A DNA stretch of 64,000 bases from F23-B02 sp045601285 (lineage in GTDB: Bacteria; Bacillota; Clostridia; Oscillospirales; Oscillospiraceae), in assembly GCA_045601285.1 (NCBI GenBank), contig JAZRZJ010000014.1:14423-78422 (forward strand), in the 5' to 3' direction. The notes under the pieces are model-generated. The model was not told where the DNA came from and ran no database searches. It was given only the letters and a program-made list of their open reading frames with translations. This document shows, piece after piece, positions 35,143-43,573 of the stretch. Positions within the stretch are counted from its first letter, which is position 1. Each line of letters starts with the position of its first letter. Made by a program: the position numbers and the translations under genes.

Positions 35143-35468
35143 AAAATACCGTAAAAACCTTGGACGGTCTTAAAAAATATAAATTTCTCATACTTGCGGC
35201 GGCACTTGGCGTTATTCTTTTGCTGCTGCCTTCTCACAGCAACGAGGCAGAACCGGAAAACAGCGACGAAAAACGCCTGGAAAGCTTGCTTGAGCAAACT
35301 GAGGGAGTAGGTGAGTCAAGTGTTCTGCTTTCCGAAAACGGCGCTGTGATAGTGTGTGAGGGCGCGGAAAACGCTGACGTAAAGCTCAGTATTCTTAAAG
35401 CCGCGGGAGCTTTCACCGGTTTTTCAACCGACAAAATTCAGATATTGAAGTTGGAAATGGAGGATTAA
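35139..35468 (+). CDS. spoIIIAG: Stage III sporulation protein AG, short form
   Basis: Ring-forming component of the SpoIIIA channel. Only 109 residues, against roughly 200 in B. subtilis. One membrane helix (about 18-32) is followed by the ring-building-motif core: EGVGESSVLL near 52-61 joins directly to GAVIVCEGAENADVK near 65-79. The long insertion that forms the beta-triangle in B. subtilis SpoIIIAG appears absent. The start ATG 35139 follows GGAG; TTG 35127 is an unlikely alternative. Ends with the usual acidic tail before spoIIIAH. Confidence 0.9.
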   Translation: MKNTVKTLDGLKKYKFLILAAALGVILLLLPSHSNEAEPENSDEKRLESLLEQTEGVGESSVLLSENGAVIVCEGAENADVKLSILKAAGAFTGFSTDKIQILKLEMED

Positions 35469-35469
35469 T

Positions 35470-36009
35470 ATGAAGCATTTGAAAAGAAACATCACAATAG
35501 TTACGGTGCTTGTGTTTGTATGTACCGCCGTTTATCTCAATTGGTCATACAACAACCGGTGGGGTAAAGCAGATGAGGCGATGGTTGAGGCCGAGGACGC
35601 AGCCATGATAAAGGCTGAAGAGGCATACGCAGCGAAAAACGGAAAAGGAAAGGCTGAATCGGAATACTTTGCGGAGGCTCGACTTAACAGACAGATATCG
35701 CGCGATGAGGCGCTTGAGCTTCTCCAAACAGCCGCCGCATCGGAAAGTGCATCGCAGGATACAATCGATTCGGCAATGGACGCAATTTCGGCAATGGCGA
35801 ACTACTCCATGAAAGAGACTCAGCTTGAAAATCTCCTCATTGCCAAGGATTTTTCCGACTGCGTTGTGTATATGACTGAGGATTCCATAACCGTTGCTGT
35901 TCCTGCACCGGAAGAGGGGCTGAGTGCCGCCGCTGTTGCAAGAATAACAGAAACAGTAACAACGGAAACTGAATACACAGCATCGCAGCTTACTGTTATA
36001 GAGGTTTAA
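35470..36009 (+). CDS. spoIIIAH: Stage III sporulation protein AH
   Basis: Partner of SpoIIQ across the intermembrane space of the engulfed forespore. An N-terminal membrane helix (about residues 7-24) is followed by an alanine/glutamate-rich linker (35-75) and the YscJ/FliF-like domain (about 75-179), including the LLIAKDFSDCVVYM strand-helix. 179 residues. Last gene of the operon; the spoIIQ partner is not in this window. Confidence 0.94.
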   Translation: MKHLKRNITIVTVLVFVCTAVYLNWSYNNRWGKADEAMVEAEDAAMIKAEEAYAAKNGKGKAESEYFAEARLNRQISRDEALELLQTAAASESASQDTIDSAMDAISAMANYSMKETQLENLLIAKDFSDCVVYMTEDSITVAVPAPEEGLSAAAVARITETVTTETEYTASQLTVIEV

Positions 36010-36013
36010 TAAC

Positions 36014-36040
36014 AAAAAGACGGGATTTCCTGTCTTTTTT
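36014..36040 (+). terminator. Terminator of the spoIIIA operon (copy 1)
   Basis: Arms 36014-36024 and 36029-36039 pair over 11 bp with one G-T around loop ATTT, ending in six T. Nearly the same hairpin recurs at 36212-36247. Confidence 0.88.
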
Positions 36041-36097
36041 GTGCTTGAGACAGTCAAGAAATAGCGTACAGCGCAGGACAACGGAAAGGAAGATAGT

Positions 36098-36128
36098 GTG
36101 AAAGAAACCCAAGAAGGGTGTCTTTCAC
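36098..36128. other. Intergenic hairpin 2 (spoIIIAH-asp23)
   Basis: GTGAAAGA (36098-36105) pairs with TCTTTCAC (36121-36128). After one mismatch four more pairs close a 5-base loop. No T-run. Function unknown. Confidence 0.65.
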
Positions 36129-36138
36129 GTTAAATCAG

Positions 36139-36177
36139 TTACTTTTTATTAACTTCAGAGAAGTTTATAAAAAGTAA
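36139..36177. other. Intergenic hairpin 3 (spoIIIAH-asp23)
   Basis: Arms 36139-36156 and 36160-36177 pair at 17 of 18 positions around loop AGA. The stem is AT-rich. Function unknown. Confidence 0.7.
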
Positions 36178-36178
36178 G

Positions 36179-36210
36179 CAGCTTGTCAAAAAGACTTTTT
36201 TGACAAGCTG
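36179..36210. other. Intergenic hairpin 4 (spoIIIAH-asp23)
   Basis: Arms 36179-36192 (CAGCTTGTCAAAAA) and 36197-36210 pair perfectly over 14 bp around loop GACT. It abuts hairpins 3 and 5 with one base between each. Confidence 0.75.
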
Positions 36211-36211
36211 G

Positions 36212-36255
36212 AGCACAAAAAGACGGGATTTCCCGTCTTTTTGTGCTTTATTTTT
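36212..36255 (+). terminator. Strong terminator before asp23 (copy 2)
   Basis: Arms 36212-36227 and 36232-36247 pair perfectly over 16 bp around loop ATTT, followed by TTATTTTT. Its core is a near-identical direct repeat of the 36014-36040 terminator, about 203 bases away. Confidence 0.88.
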
Positions 36256-36266
36256 ACATGCTTTTG

Positions 36267-36275
36267 TGGTAAAAT
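36267..36275 (+). promoter_or_regulatory. Extended -10 promoter of asp23
   Basis: TGG (36267-36269) directly followed by TAAAAT (36270-36275) forms an extended -10 element. The -35 region (TTTATT at 36247-36252) is weak. It lies 12 bases after the terminator T-run. Confidence 0.5.
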
Positions 36276-36305
36276 ACTATGAAATCATATTGAAGGAGTT
36301 TAATT

Positions 36306-36668
36306 ATGGGTGACTCTTATATCAGCTGCAAGGACTCCAACGGCAGCATTAATATTTCCGAAGATGTAATATCTGCCATGGTGCGTTCCGCAATAACCGA
36401 GATCGAGGGTGTTGCCGGTATTTCCACCACCGCAGGAGCGGAGCTTGCAGAGCTTATTGGCTTCAAGACCGTATCCAAGGGCGTTAAGGTTCAGATTGTT
36501 GACGATACAATTAAAGTTGATGCAATCATTCTTGTCCGTTATGGCTGCAATATTGTTAATGTAGCCCGTGAGGTTCAGAATTCAGTCTCAGAAGCTGTTC
36601 AGGCTATCACCGGCATTGACAAGGCTGAGGTCAATGTCCACGTTTCCGGCGTGGAGTTTGACAAGTAA
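36306..36668 (+). CDS. asp23: Asp23/Gls24 family envelope stress protein
   Basis: Cytosolic protein of 120 residues from the Asp23 (YqhY/AmaP-linked) family, linked to cell-envelope homeostasis; in B. subtilis YqhY affects acetyl-CoA carboxylase. The family segments ISEDVISAMVRSAITEIEGV (about 15-34) and VNVARE.QNSVSEAV near 82-96 are present. SD AAGGAG at 36293. It is followed by nusB, the conserved yqhY-nusB order. Confidence 0.93.
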   Translation: MGDSYISCKDSNGSINISEDVISAMVRSAITEIEGVAGISTTAGAELAELIGFKTVSKGVKVQIVDDTIKVDAIILVRYGCNIVNVAREVQNSVSEAVQAITGIDKAEVNVHVSGVEFDK

Positions 36669-36687
36669 TTCATCGGAGAGATAAGAT

Positions 36688-37161
36688 ATGAAGAGAACAA
36701 CTGCAAGAGAAATAGCAGTACAGCTGGGCTTTTTTGCATCGGCAAGTGAACGTCCCGTCTGCGAAATAATTGAGGAATTCTTTGACGAGGAATATTATGC
36801 AACTCTGGCATCTGAGGACGAGCTTTTTGCCGAGTATCCCGATGACGTTCAGAAGGAGTATATAATCCGTCTGGCAGGTCTTATGGAAGAATACCGCATT
36901 CAGCTTGACAAGTATATCGAAAAATACTCAATGGGCTGGAAGATCTCCAGAATTTCAAAAACTGCGCTGTCGGTGCTCAGATGCGCAATTTGTGAGATTC
37001 TGTATATGGACGATATCCCGAATGCTGCCGCAATAAATGAGGCCGTGGAGCTTGCCAAAGGCTACGATGAAGCGGAAACGGTTTCCTTTGTAAACGGTGT
37101 TCTGGGCGGATTTATGAGAGGCGAGTTTGCCGAAAACAGCGAACAGCCGGAGAAAGAGTAA
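36688..37161 (+). CDS. nusB: Transcription antitermination factor NusB
   Basis: All-helical RNA-binding protein that, with S10, acts in rRNA antitermination. 157 residues. The C-terminal signature SKTALSVLRCAICEILYMDDIP (trimmed; about residues 90-111) and AAINEAVELAKGYD (near 114-127) are typical. The N-terminal arm is slightly divergent. The stop overlaps the xseA start by one base. Confidence 0.92.
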   Translation: MKRTTAREIAVQLGFFASASERPVCEIIEEFFDEEYYATLASEDELFAEYPDDVQKEYIIRLAGLMEEYRIQLDKYIEKYSMGWKISRISKTALSVLRCAICEILYMDDIPNAAAINEAVELAKGYDEAETVSFVNGVLGGFMRGEFAENSEQPEKE

Positions 37162-38375
37162 TGAACGATAAAACTCTGACCGTATCGGAGCTTAACAATT
37201 TAATAAAAACGCTGATTGACAGCGAGCCCATGCTCACGAATGTTTGCGTCAGGGGAGAGCTTTCAAATTATAAGGTTTATCCCTCGGGGCATCATTACTT
37301 TACGCTTAAGGATTCGGAAAGCAGTCTGCGTTGCGTTATGTTTAAAAGCAGTGCATCAAAGCTGCGCTTTCGCCCCGAAAGCGGCATGGGTGTTACTGCT
37401 TTTGGACGTATTTCGGTATTCCAGCGGGACGGTGCGTATCAGCTTTATTGTACCGACCTGACACCTGAGGGTACCGGCGATTTGCAGATTGCCTATGAGC
37501 AGCTAAAGGCAAAGCTTGCCGCTGAAGGTCTGTTCGATGCAGCGCACAAGAAGCCGCTTCCCGAGTTCCCACGAAAAATCGCAATTATTACGTCATCAGC
37601 AGGCGCTGCGGTACATGATATGATTCGCATTCTAGGTCACCGCTGGCCAATGACGCAGGTGGTGCTGCTTCCCGTCAGAGTGCAGGGTGTGGAGGCACCG
37701 CCTGAAATTGTTGGGGCAATCCGATACGCAAACCGATATAAAGTTGCTGACCTGATCATTACGGGACGCGGCGGCGGTTCAATCGAAGATTTGTGGGCCT
37801 TCAATGATGAACGTGTTGCCCGAGCAATTTATGAATCCGAGCTTCCCGTTATTTCCGCTGTTGGCCACGAGCCTGATGTCACAATATCCGATTATGTTGC
37901 CGACAGACGCGCATCAACGCCGTCAAACGCAGCGGAGATCGCCGTTCCGGATATTAATGATATCCGCTCTACCATTGAAAATCTTGACATACGCAAGCTC
38001 CAGGCTATACGTAAGGCGCTGAATAATTCCTCGTCCAGACTTGAGGATATACGTAACAGAAAAGTGCTGCAAAGTCCCATGGCTTATGTTGAGGCGAAAC
38101 GCACCGAGCTTGACTACGTCCGTGACAAGCTGATTGCTGCCGCAGACAGATATAATGCCGCAAACAGAAACAAGTTTGTCCGGCTTTCCGCATCACTTGA
38201 CGCAATGAGTCCGCTTAAGGTTATCGGACGCGGCTACTCAATTGCCGCGGACAAAAACGGCGAGCTTGTCAGAAGCATTTCCGATGTGGGTGTTAATGAT
38301 AATATAAGACTGATGGTTTCCGACGGTATTATAAAATGCCGGGTAGAAGAAAGAGAGGCACTTGTTAATGAGTGA
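37161..38375 (+). CDS. xseA: Exodeoxyribonuclease VII large subunit
   Basis: Nuclease subunit that cuts single-stranded DNA into oligonucleotides. An N-terminal OB domain (about residues 5-100, with SGHHYFTLKD) precedes the catalytic domain, which has the SSAGAAVHD and GRGGGSIEDLWAFND motifs (near 146-154 and 199-213) and GHEPDVTISDYVAD (near 235-248). The helical C-terminal part is short for the family. 404 residues. It overlaps xseB by 8 bases. Confidence 0.96.
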   Translation: MNDKTLTVSELNNLIKTLIDSEPMLTNVCVRGELSNYKVYPSGHHYFTLKDSESSLRCVMFKSSASKLRFRPESGMGVTAFGRISVFQRDGAYQLYCTDLTPEGTGDLQIAYEQLKAKLAAEGLFDAAHKKPLPEFPRKIAIITSSAGAAVHDMIRILGHRWPMTQVVLLPVRVQGVEAPPEIVGAIRYANRYKVADLIITGRGGGSIEDLWAFNDERVARAIYESELPVISAVGHEPDVTISDYVADRRASTPSNAAEIAVPDINDIRSTIENLDIRKLQAIRKALNNSSSRLEDIRNRKVLQSPMAYVEAKRTELDYVRDKLIAAADRYNAANRNKFVRLSASLDAMSPLKVIGRGYSIAADKNGELVRSISDVGVNDNIRLMVSDGIIKCRVEEREALVNE

Positions 38376-38601
38376 AAGTAAACTGAGCTTTGAAGAGTCC
38401 CTTAAAAGACTTGATGAAATAGTGCGTATGCTTGAAAAGGGAGATGCGCCCCTGAGCGAATCCCTCAAGATGTTTGAAGAAGGAACCGCTCTGATTGCGT
38501 CATGCGACAGTATGCTTTCAGAGGCAGAGCAGAAGGTCATAAAGCTTAAGAAAGGACCCGACGGCGCTCCTGTTGAGCTTCTCTTCGAGGAGACGGAATA
38601 A
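38368..38601 (+). CDS. xseB: Exodeoxyribonuclease VII small subunit
   Basis: Small helical partner of XseA. 77 residues from ATG 38368, preceded by GAGAGG at a spacing of about 9. An in-frame TTG at 38362 is less likely. The family pattern FEESLKRLDEIVRMLEKGD (about 7-25) and LSESLKMFEEG (about 29-39) is clear. Confidence 0.94.
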   Translation: MSESKLSFEESLKRLDEIVRMLEKGDAPLSESLKMFEEGTALIASCDSMLSEAEQKVIKLKKGPDGAPVELLFEETE

Positions 38602-38602
38602 T

Positions 38603-39469
38603 ATGAACGCAAATGAATACAAGGCTTTGATAGACAGCAGGCTTTCGGAGTATTTCAACGCCGATGACCTGCCTCAAAAGGGATTGTTTGAGTCTATGAA
38701 ATACAGTCTCATGGCAGGCGGCAAGCGCATCAGACCTATTTTTGTGCTTGAATTTTGCAGGATCTGCGGCGGAGATACCGAAAAAGCGATGCCCGTTGCC
38801 TGCGCAATCGAAATGCTCCATACCTACAGCCTCATTCACGACGACCTGCCCTGCATGGATAACGATGACCTGCGCAGAGGTAAACCCACAAATCATGTGG
38901 TTTACGGCGAATGTACCGCCGTGCTTGCGGGTGACGCGCTTCAGGCAGAGGCGTTCGGAGCAATACTCCGCAGCGAGCTCCCTGCGGAAGCAAAAGCAAA
39001 ATGTGCTGAAATTCTTGCAGATGCAGTCGGCGCAGACGGTATGTGCGGAGGTCAGTACCTTGATATGCTGGGTGAGAATAAATTGCTCACAGAGGACGAG
39101 CTCAACGAAATCAACGTCCGGAAGACCGGTGCGCTGCTTACTGCGGCCTGCCGCATGGGTGTTGCCGCCGCAGGCGGAACGGAAGAGCAGATGGAAGCGG
39201 CGGCAATGTTCGGTGCTTCAATAGGAGCAGCTTTCCAGATACGCGATGATATGCTTGATGTTATAAGCAACAAGGAAGTTCTGGGAAAGCCTATCGGTTC
39301 AGACGAGAAAGAATGCAAGAACACTTATATGGCTCTTCTGGGCTTTGACAAATGTCTTGATATGGTGGAAAAGCTCACGAACCTTGCAAAATACAGTCTG
39401 TGTCAGTGCTTTACAGACACCGATTTTCTCTGTAAGCTTGCCGATAATCTTGTTACAAGACTAAATTAA
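38603..39469 (+). CDS. ispA: Farnesyl diphosphate synthase (polyprenyl synthetase)
   Basis: Condenses IPP with DMAPP and GPP. The first aspartate-rich motif DDLPCMDNDD is near residues 83-92 and the second, DDMLDV, near 215-220. The GGKRIRP substrate motif is near 38-44. Start ATG 38603, SD GAGGAG at 38587, giving 288 residues. Residues before the first DDxxD suggest a short-chain (C15) product. It lies just before dxs, the pathway's first enzyme. Confidence 0.95.
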   Translation: MNANEYKALIDSRLSEYFNADDLPQKGLFESMKYSLMAGGKRIRPIFVLEFCRICGGDTEKAMPVACAIEMLHTYSLIHDDLPCMDNDDLRRGKPTNHVVYGECTAVLAGDALQAEAFGAILRSELPAEAKAKCAEILADAVGADGMCGGQYLDMLGENKLLTEDELNEINVRKTGALLTAACRMGVAAAGGTEEQMEAAAMFGASIGAAFQIRDDMLDVISNKEVLGKPIGSDEKECKNTYMALLGFDKCLDMVEKLTNLAKYSLCQCFTDTDFLCKLADNLVTRLN

Positions 39470-39485
39470 AATTGAATAAAGTATA

Positions 39486-39525
39486 AAACCGTGCCTGATA
39501 TCTATTGTAATATCCGGCACGGTTT
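39486..39525 (+). terminator. Terminator after ispA
   Basis: AAACCGTGCC (39486-39495) pairs with 39516-39525. After one mismatch GATAT/ATATC (39497-39501 / 39510-39514) extends the stem, with an 8-base loop. The T-run is short. Confidence 0.8.
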
Positions 39526-39582
39526 GTTATACTGTAAAATAGCATTTTATGCGAATAAAGCATTAATTTTTGAGGTTTGGTT

Positions 39583-41424
39583 TTGAATATTCTGAATAAG
39601 GTCAATTCCTCCAACGACGTTAAATTATTGCGCCGTGACGAGCTTGTGCCTCTTTGCGAGGAATTGAGAAAATATATAATAGAAAATGTTTCAAAAACCG
39701 GCGGACACCTTGCTTCCAATCTCGGGTCTGTTGAGCTTACCGTTGCGCTCCACCGCGTGTATGACACAGCTGTTGACCGTGTGATATTTGATGTCGGACA
39801 TCAGAGCTATTCCCATAAAATCATTACGGGAAGACGCGATGAATTTTCAACACTCCGCTGTCACGGCGGACTATCGGGCTTCCCTAAGCCCTATGAGTCG
39901 GAGGATGATGCTTTTATTGCCGGTCATGCTTCTAATTCCGTTTCTGTTGCATTGGGAATGGCAAGAGCAAGAACTCTTGAGAACAAAAGCTACAGCGTTG
40001 CGGCTGTAATTGGCGACGGCGCGCTGACCGGCGGTCTTGCCTATGAGGGACTCACCAATGTGGGTGGCAGCAATGAGCCTATTGTTATTATCCTTAACGA
40101 TAACGGAATGTCCATAAACGGCAATGTGGGCGGAATTGCAAAGCTGCTTTCGCGTGAACGCATCAAGCCGGGCTACATCAACTTCAAGCGTTGGTATAGA
40201 AATACTGTAGGTAAGGTTACACCTGTATATAATGCAAACCATAAAATTAAAGAAGCGCTGAAGAAAAGAATACTCCAGCCCAATATTTTCGATGCCATGG
40301 GTATATATTATCTCGGTCCGGTTGACGGACATGACGTAGAGCAGCTTGAAACCGTAATTCGCTGGGCAAAGGAAATGGAAACGCCCGTGCTTGTTCATGT
40401 TATTACGCAGAAGGGCAAGGGCTGCAAGTATGCCGAGGAGCACCCGGAGAACTATCACGGCGTAGGAAAATTTAATGCCGAAACCGGTGAGCTTCCTCAG
40501 GAAAAGCCAAGCTTTTCATCATGCTTCGGAGCCTCGCTGTGTGAAATTGCAAGGGATAACAAAAAAGTTGTGGCAATTACTGCCGCAATGAGCTCGGGAA
40601 CGGGACTTGTCGGTTTTTCAGAGCAGTACCCGGACAGATTCTTTGATGTTGGCATTGCCGAGCAGAACGCTGCCGCAATGGCGGCGGGTATGGCGAAGCA
40701 GGGGCTTACACCCGTTTTTGCAGTTTATTCAAGCTTCCTGCAGCGCTCCTATGATATGCTGATTCATGATATATCACTTCAGAAGCTTCATGTGGTTTTA
40801 GGTGTTGACAGAGCGGGGCTTGTGGGCAACGACGGCGAAACCCACCACGGTGTTTTCGATATAAGCTATCTGAGCTCTGTTCCCGGTATGCAGATTCTGG
40901 CACCCTCAAGCTTTGCCGAGCTTGAGTATATGCTGAATATGGCTGTAAATGACATGGAGGGTCCCGTTGCCATACGCTATCCCAGAGGTAGCGAAGGAAA
41001 GTATAGCGGCTTGTGTAAAGAGAACAGCGCCGTTATCAGAGCTGGCTCTGACATTACAATTGCCGCATACGGAACAATGATAAATACGGCACTTGAGCTT
41101 GCGGACAGGCTTAATGAAAAGGGCGTAAGCGCCGAAATCATAAAGCTTAACCGTCTTGCACCCTTGAGCGCTGACGAAGCGATTGAGTCTATATCCAAAA
41201 CCGGAAAACTGTTTGTTGCCGAAGATATCTGCGATTCTGGCTGTATAGGCAGGCAGCTTCTTGCAAAGGCCGCAGAGAACGGAATCTGCGTAAAGTCTGC
41301 CGAAATATGCAATCTTGGTGGCGGAATTGTTGCCCACGGCACTGTCGATGAGCTTCGCAAGGACTGCGGACTTGATATTGACAGTCTTTTTGATAAAGCA
41401 ATAAGCCTTGTTAGAGGTGAATGA
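39583..41424 (+). CDS. dxs: 1-deoxy-D-xylulose-5-phosphate synthase
   Basis: Thiamine-diphosphate enzyme joining pyruvate and glyceraldehyde 3-phosphate, the first MEP-pathway step. The ThDP motif GDGALTGGLAYEGLTN.. begins near residue 144 with the closing NDN near 169. The catalytic His is in GHQSYSHK near 69-76, and the transketolase C-domain includes GIAEQNAAAMAAG near 362-374. No ATG is available; TTG 39583 has TGAGG (39571-39575) at a spacing of 7, and TTG 39577 is the alternative. About 613 residues. Confidence 0.95.
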   Translation: MNILNKVNSSNDVKLLRRDELVPLCEELRKYIIENVSKTGGHLASNLGSVELTVALHRVYDTAVDRVIFDVGHQSYSHKIITGRRDEFSTLRCHGGLSGFPKPYESEDDAFIAGHASNSVSVALGMARARTLENKSYSVAAVIGDGALTGGLAYEGLTNVGGSNEPIVIILNDNGMSINGNVGGIAKLLSRERIKPGYINFKRWYRNTVGKVTPVYNANHKIKEALKKRILQPNIFDAMGIYYLGPVDGHDVEQLETVIRWAKEMETPVLVHVITQKGKGCKYAEEHPENYHGVGKFNAETGELPQEKPSFSSCFGASLCEIARDNKKVVAITAAMSSGTGLVGFSEQYPDRFFDVGIAEQNAAAMAAGMAKQGLTPVFAVYSSFLQRSYDMLIHDISLQKLHVVLGVDRAGLVGNDGETHHGVFDISYLSSVPGMQILAPSSFAELEYMLNMAVNDMEGPVAIRYPRGSEGKYSGLCKENSAVIRAGSDITIAAYGTMINTALELADRLNEKGVSAEIIKLNRLAPLSADEAIESISKTGKLFVAEDICDSGCIGRQLLAKAAENGICVKSAEICNLGGGIVAHGTVDELRKDCGLDIDSLFDKAISLVRGE

Positions 41425-42218
41425 TGAAAAAAGTCAGATTGGATCAGCATATTTTTGACCTCGGACTGACCGAAAGCCGTGAGCGAGCCAAAACAACAAT
41501 AATGAGCGGGCTTGTATTCATCGACGGTCAGCGGGCAGATAAACCCGGAATGCAGGTGTCGCCCGATGCGAATATCGAGGTAAGAGGTGCTGCATTGCCC
41601 TATGTAAGCCGCGGAGGACTGAAGCTTGAAAAGGCTCTGAAGGTATTCCCGATTGACGTAAAGGGAATGCACTGCATTGACTGCGGTGCATCAACCGGCG
41701 GCTTTACCGATGTTCTGCTTCAAAACGGAGCCGAGAAGGTTTATTCCGTTGATGTAGGTTACGGTCAGCTTGCGTGGAGCCTCAGAAATGATGAGCGCGT
41801 CGTAAACATGGAGCGCACAAATATCCGTTATATTTCCGGTGAGCAGATTCCCGAGCTGCTTGACATTGCGGTAATGGACTTGTCCTTTATTTCAATTAAG
41901 CTTGTGCTTCCTGCGGTTGCGTCTGTGCTGAAGGTGGGCGCACCGCTTGTATGCCTGATAAAGCCGCAATTTGAAGCAGGCAAAGATGAAGTCGGAAAAA
42001 AGGGCGTTGTGCGTGATAAGACAGTACACCTTGCAGTAATAGAAAGCATATTAAACTTTGCGCCCACCATAGACCTGACAGTCATGGGTCTTGATTTTTC
42101 CCCAATAAAAGGTCCGGAGGGCAACAGAGAATATTTGTGCTATATGAAGAAGGGGAGCTTTGAAGCTCCGATAATTGATGCGGAAGCCGTTGTTGAGGCG
42201 TCCCATCGGAATTTGTGA
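41424..42218 (+). CDS. tlyA: TlyA family rRNA 2'-O-methyltransferase
   Basis: SAM-dependent methyltransferase of the TlyA (formerly hemolysin A) family. An N-terminal S4 domain (about residues 1-60, VRLDQHIFDLGL) is followed by an FtsJ-like domain with IDCGASTGGFTDVLLQ near 85-100. Family members modify 16S and/or 23S rRNA; the target here is not known. ATG 41424 has better SD spacing than ATG 41421 (AGAGG at 41413). 264 residues. dxs-tlyA-nadK-argR-recN is a conserved order. Confidence 0.94.
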   Translation: MKKVRLDQHIFDLGLTESRERAKTTIMSGLVFIDGQRADKPGMQVSPDANIEVRGAALPYVSRGGLKLEKALKVFPIDVKGMHCIDCGASTGGFTDVLLQNGAEKVYSVDVGYGQLAWSLRNDERVVNMERTNIRYISGEQIPELLDIAVMDLSFISIKLVLPAVASVLKVGAPLVCLIKPQFEAGKDEVGKKGVVRDKTVHLAVIESILNFAPTIDLTVMGLDFSPIKGPEGNREYLCYMKKGSFEAPIIDAEAVVEASHRNL

Positions 42219-42227
42219 GGAAAAGCT

Positions 42228-43091
42228 ATGTCAGAATTAATTGCCTTATGTCCGAATCCGTTTCGTGACATAAATCTTGAGCTGACAAAAAAAGCTATTG
42301 CCATTCTTTCTGAAGAAGGCTTTGAAACGGTTGTCTGCCCGGTATTCGGTGAAAATGACCCAGATGCAGTTCCTGAGGATATTAATACTGTCGGCTGGGA
42401 TACTGTAAGAAAAGCCAAGCTGCTTATTATCATCGGCGGTGACGGAACAATCCTTCATACATCACGAATGATCGAGCATGACAACAAGCCGCTGCTTGGA
42501 ATTAATCTCGGCACAAAAGGCTTCATGGCGGCGCTTGAGCCCGAGGAGCTTGAGCTTATACGAGAAGCTGTAAAGGGCAATTACAAAAGCAGCTACAGAA
42601 TGATGATCGATGTTGAGCTTGTTCGCAGCGGCAGGGTAATCTATTCCGACTGCGGTCTCAACGATGTTGTAATTCATGGCATGGGCGACTGTATCAAGCT
42701 TACCGCATGGGGCGATAATGACCGTGTAATGAGCTTTTCCGGTGACGGAATAATTGTTTCAACGCCGACCGGTTCCACAGGCTATTCAATGTCTGCGGGC
42801 GGACCGATTGTTGAACCCGAAGCCAAGAACTTTATCATTTCTCCAATATGCGCTCACGTAATAGGGTCCAAGAACTTTGTTCTTAGCCCCGAAAGGACAA
42901 TTACCGTAAAAGCGGAAAAGATCCATGACAGAAGAGCTTTTGTTTCGGTAGACGGAGCAGACGGAATTGAAATTCACAATGAGGACGTTATCATTGTAAA
43001 ACAGTCGCAAAAGTCCATGAATCTTATTAACATGGAAACAAAGTGCTTCTACGATTCAACCTTTGATAAACTTTTGTATAAAAACACTTGA
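42228..43091 (+). CDS. nadK: NAD kinase
   Basis: Phosphorylates NAD to NADP. The diacylglycerol-kinase-like GGDGT motif is near residues 69-73 (IIIGGDGTILH), NLGTKGFMA near 91-99, and the GSTGYSMSAGGP motif near 183-194. Length 287, SD GAGGAAA just upstream. Confidence 0.96.
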   Translation: MSELIALCPNPFRDINLELTKKAIAILSEEGFETVVCPVFGENDPDAVPEDINTVGWDTVRKAKLLIIIGGDGTILHTSRMIEHDNKPLLGINLGTKGFMAALEPEELELIREAVKGNYKSSYRMMIDVELVRSGRVIYSDCGLNDVVIHGMGDCIKLTAWGDNDRVMSFSGDGIIVSTPTGSTGYSMSAGGPIVEPEAKNFIISPICAHVIGSKNFVLSPERTITVKAEKIHDRRAFVSVDGADGIEIHNEDVIIVKQSQKSMNLINMETKCFYDSTFDKLLYKNT

Positions 43092-43103
43092 GAGGTTTGT
43101 AAT

Positions 43104-43553
43104 ATGAAAACTTCACGTCAGAATGTAATCCTGCAGATTATCGCCGAGCGTGATATAGAAACGCAGAGCCAGCTTATTGAAGCACTTGCGGAGCATGGCA
43201 TCAGAAGCACTCAGGCAACCTTGTCAAGAGACATCAAGGATTTGCAGCTTGTCAAGGAGCTTGGGGAATCGGGTAAATATCATTATGTTGTAAACGGCAA
43301 GTCAAAGAATTCCGACTTTGAAGTGCGCATCAGGAAGATATTCCGTGAAAGCGTCACCTCATTCAGTACTGCGCAGAATATTATCGTAATCAAGACTCTG
43401 CCCGGTCTTGCCTCTGCCGCGTGTTCCGCCCTTGACTCAATGCACATAGAAAATCTTGTCGGAACCATAGCCGGCGATGATACTGCGTTTCTTGCAATGA
43501 AGAGCAATGAAAGCGCAGAGATATTCTGCCGTGAAATTGATGAAATGTTCTGA
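43104..43553 (+). CDS. argR: Arginine repressor ArgR
   Basis: Arginine-responsive regulator. The N-terminal winged helix has SQLIEALAEHGIRSTQATLSRDI (shortened; about residues 19-41) including the family S-R recognition helix. The C-terminal hexamerisation/arginine domain ends with GTIAGDDTAFL (near 122-132), where the Gly-Thr-Ile-Ala-Gly-Asp-Asp binds arginine. 149 residues. No arginine genes adjoin; the site between nadK and recN is the usual Firmicutes position. Confidence 0.96.
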   Translation: MKTSRQNVILQIIAERDIETQSQLIEALAEHGIRSTQATLSRDIKDLQLVKELGESGKYHYVVNGKSKNSDFEVRIRKIFRESVTSFSTAQNIIVIKTLPGLASAACSALDSMHIENLVGTIAGDDTAFLAMKSNESAEIFCREIDEMF

Positions 43554-43573
43554 TATATTAAGAGGACAAAGAT

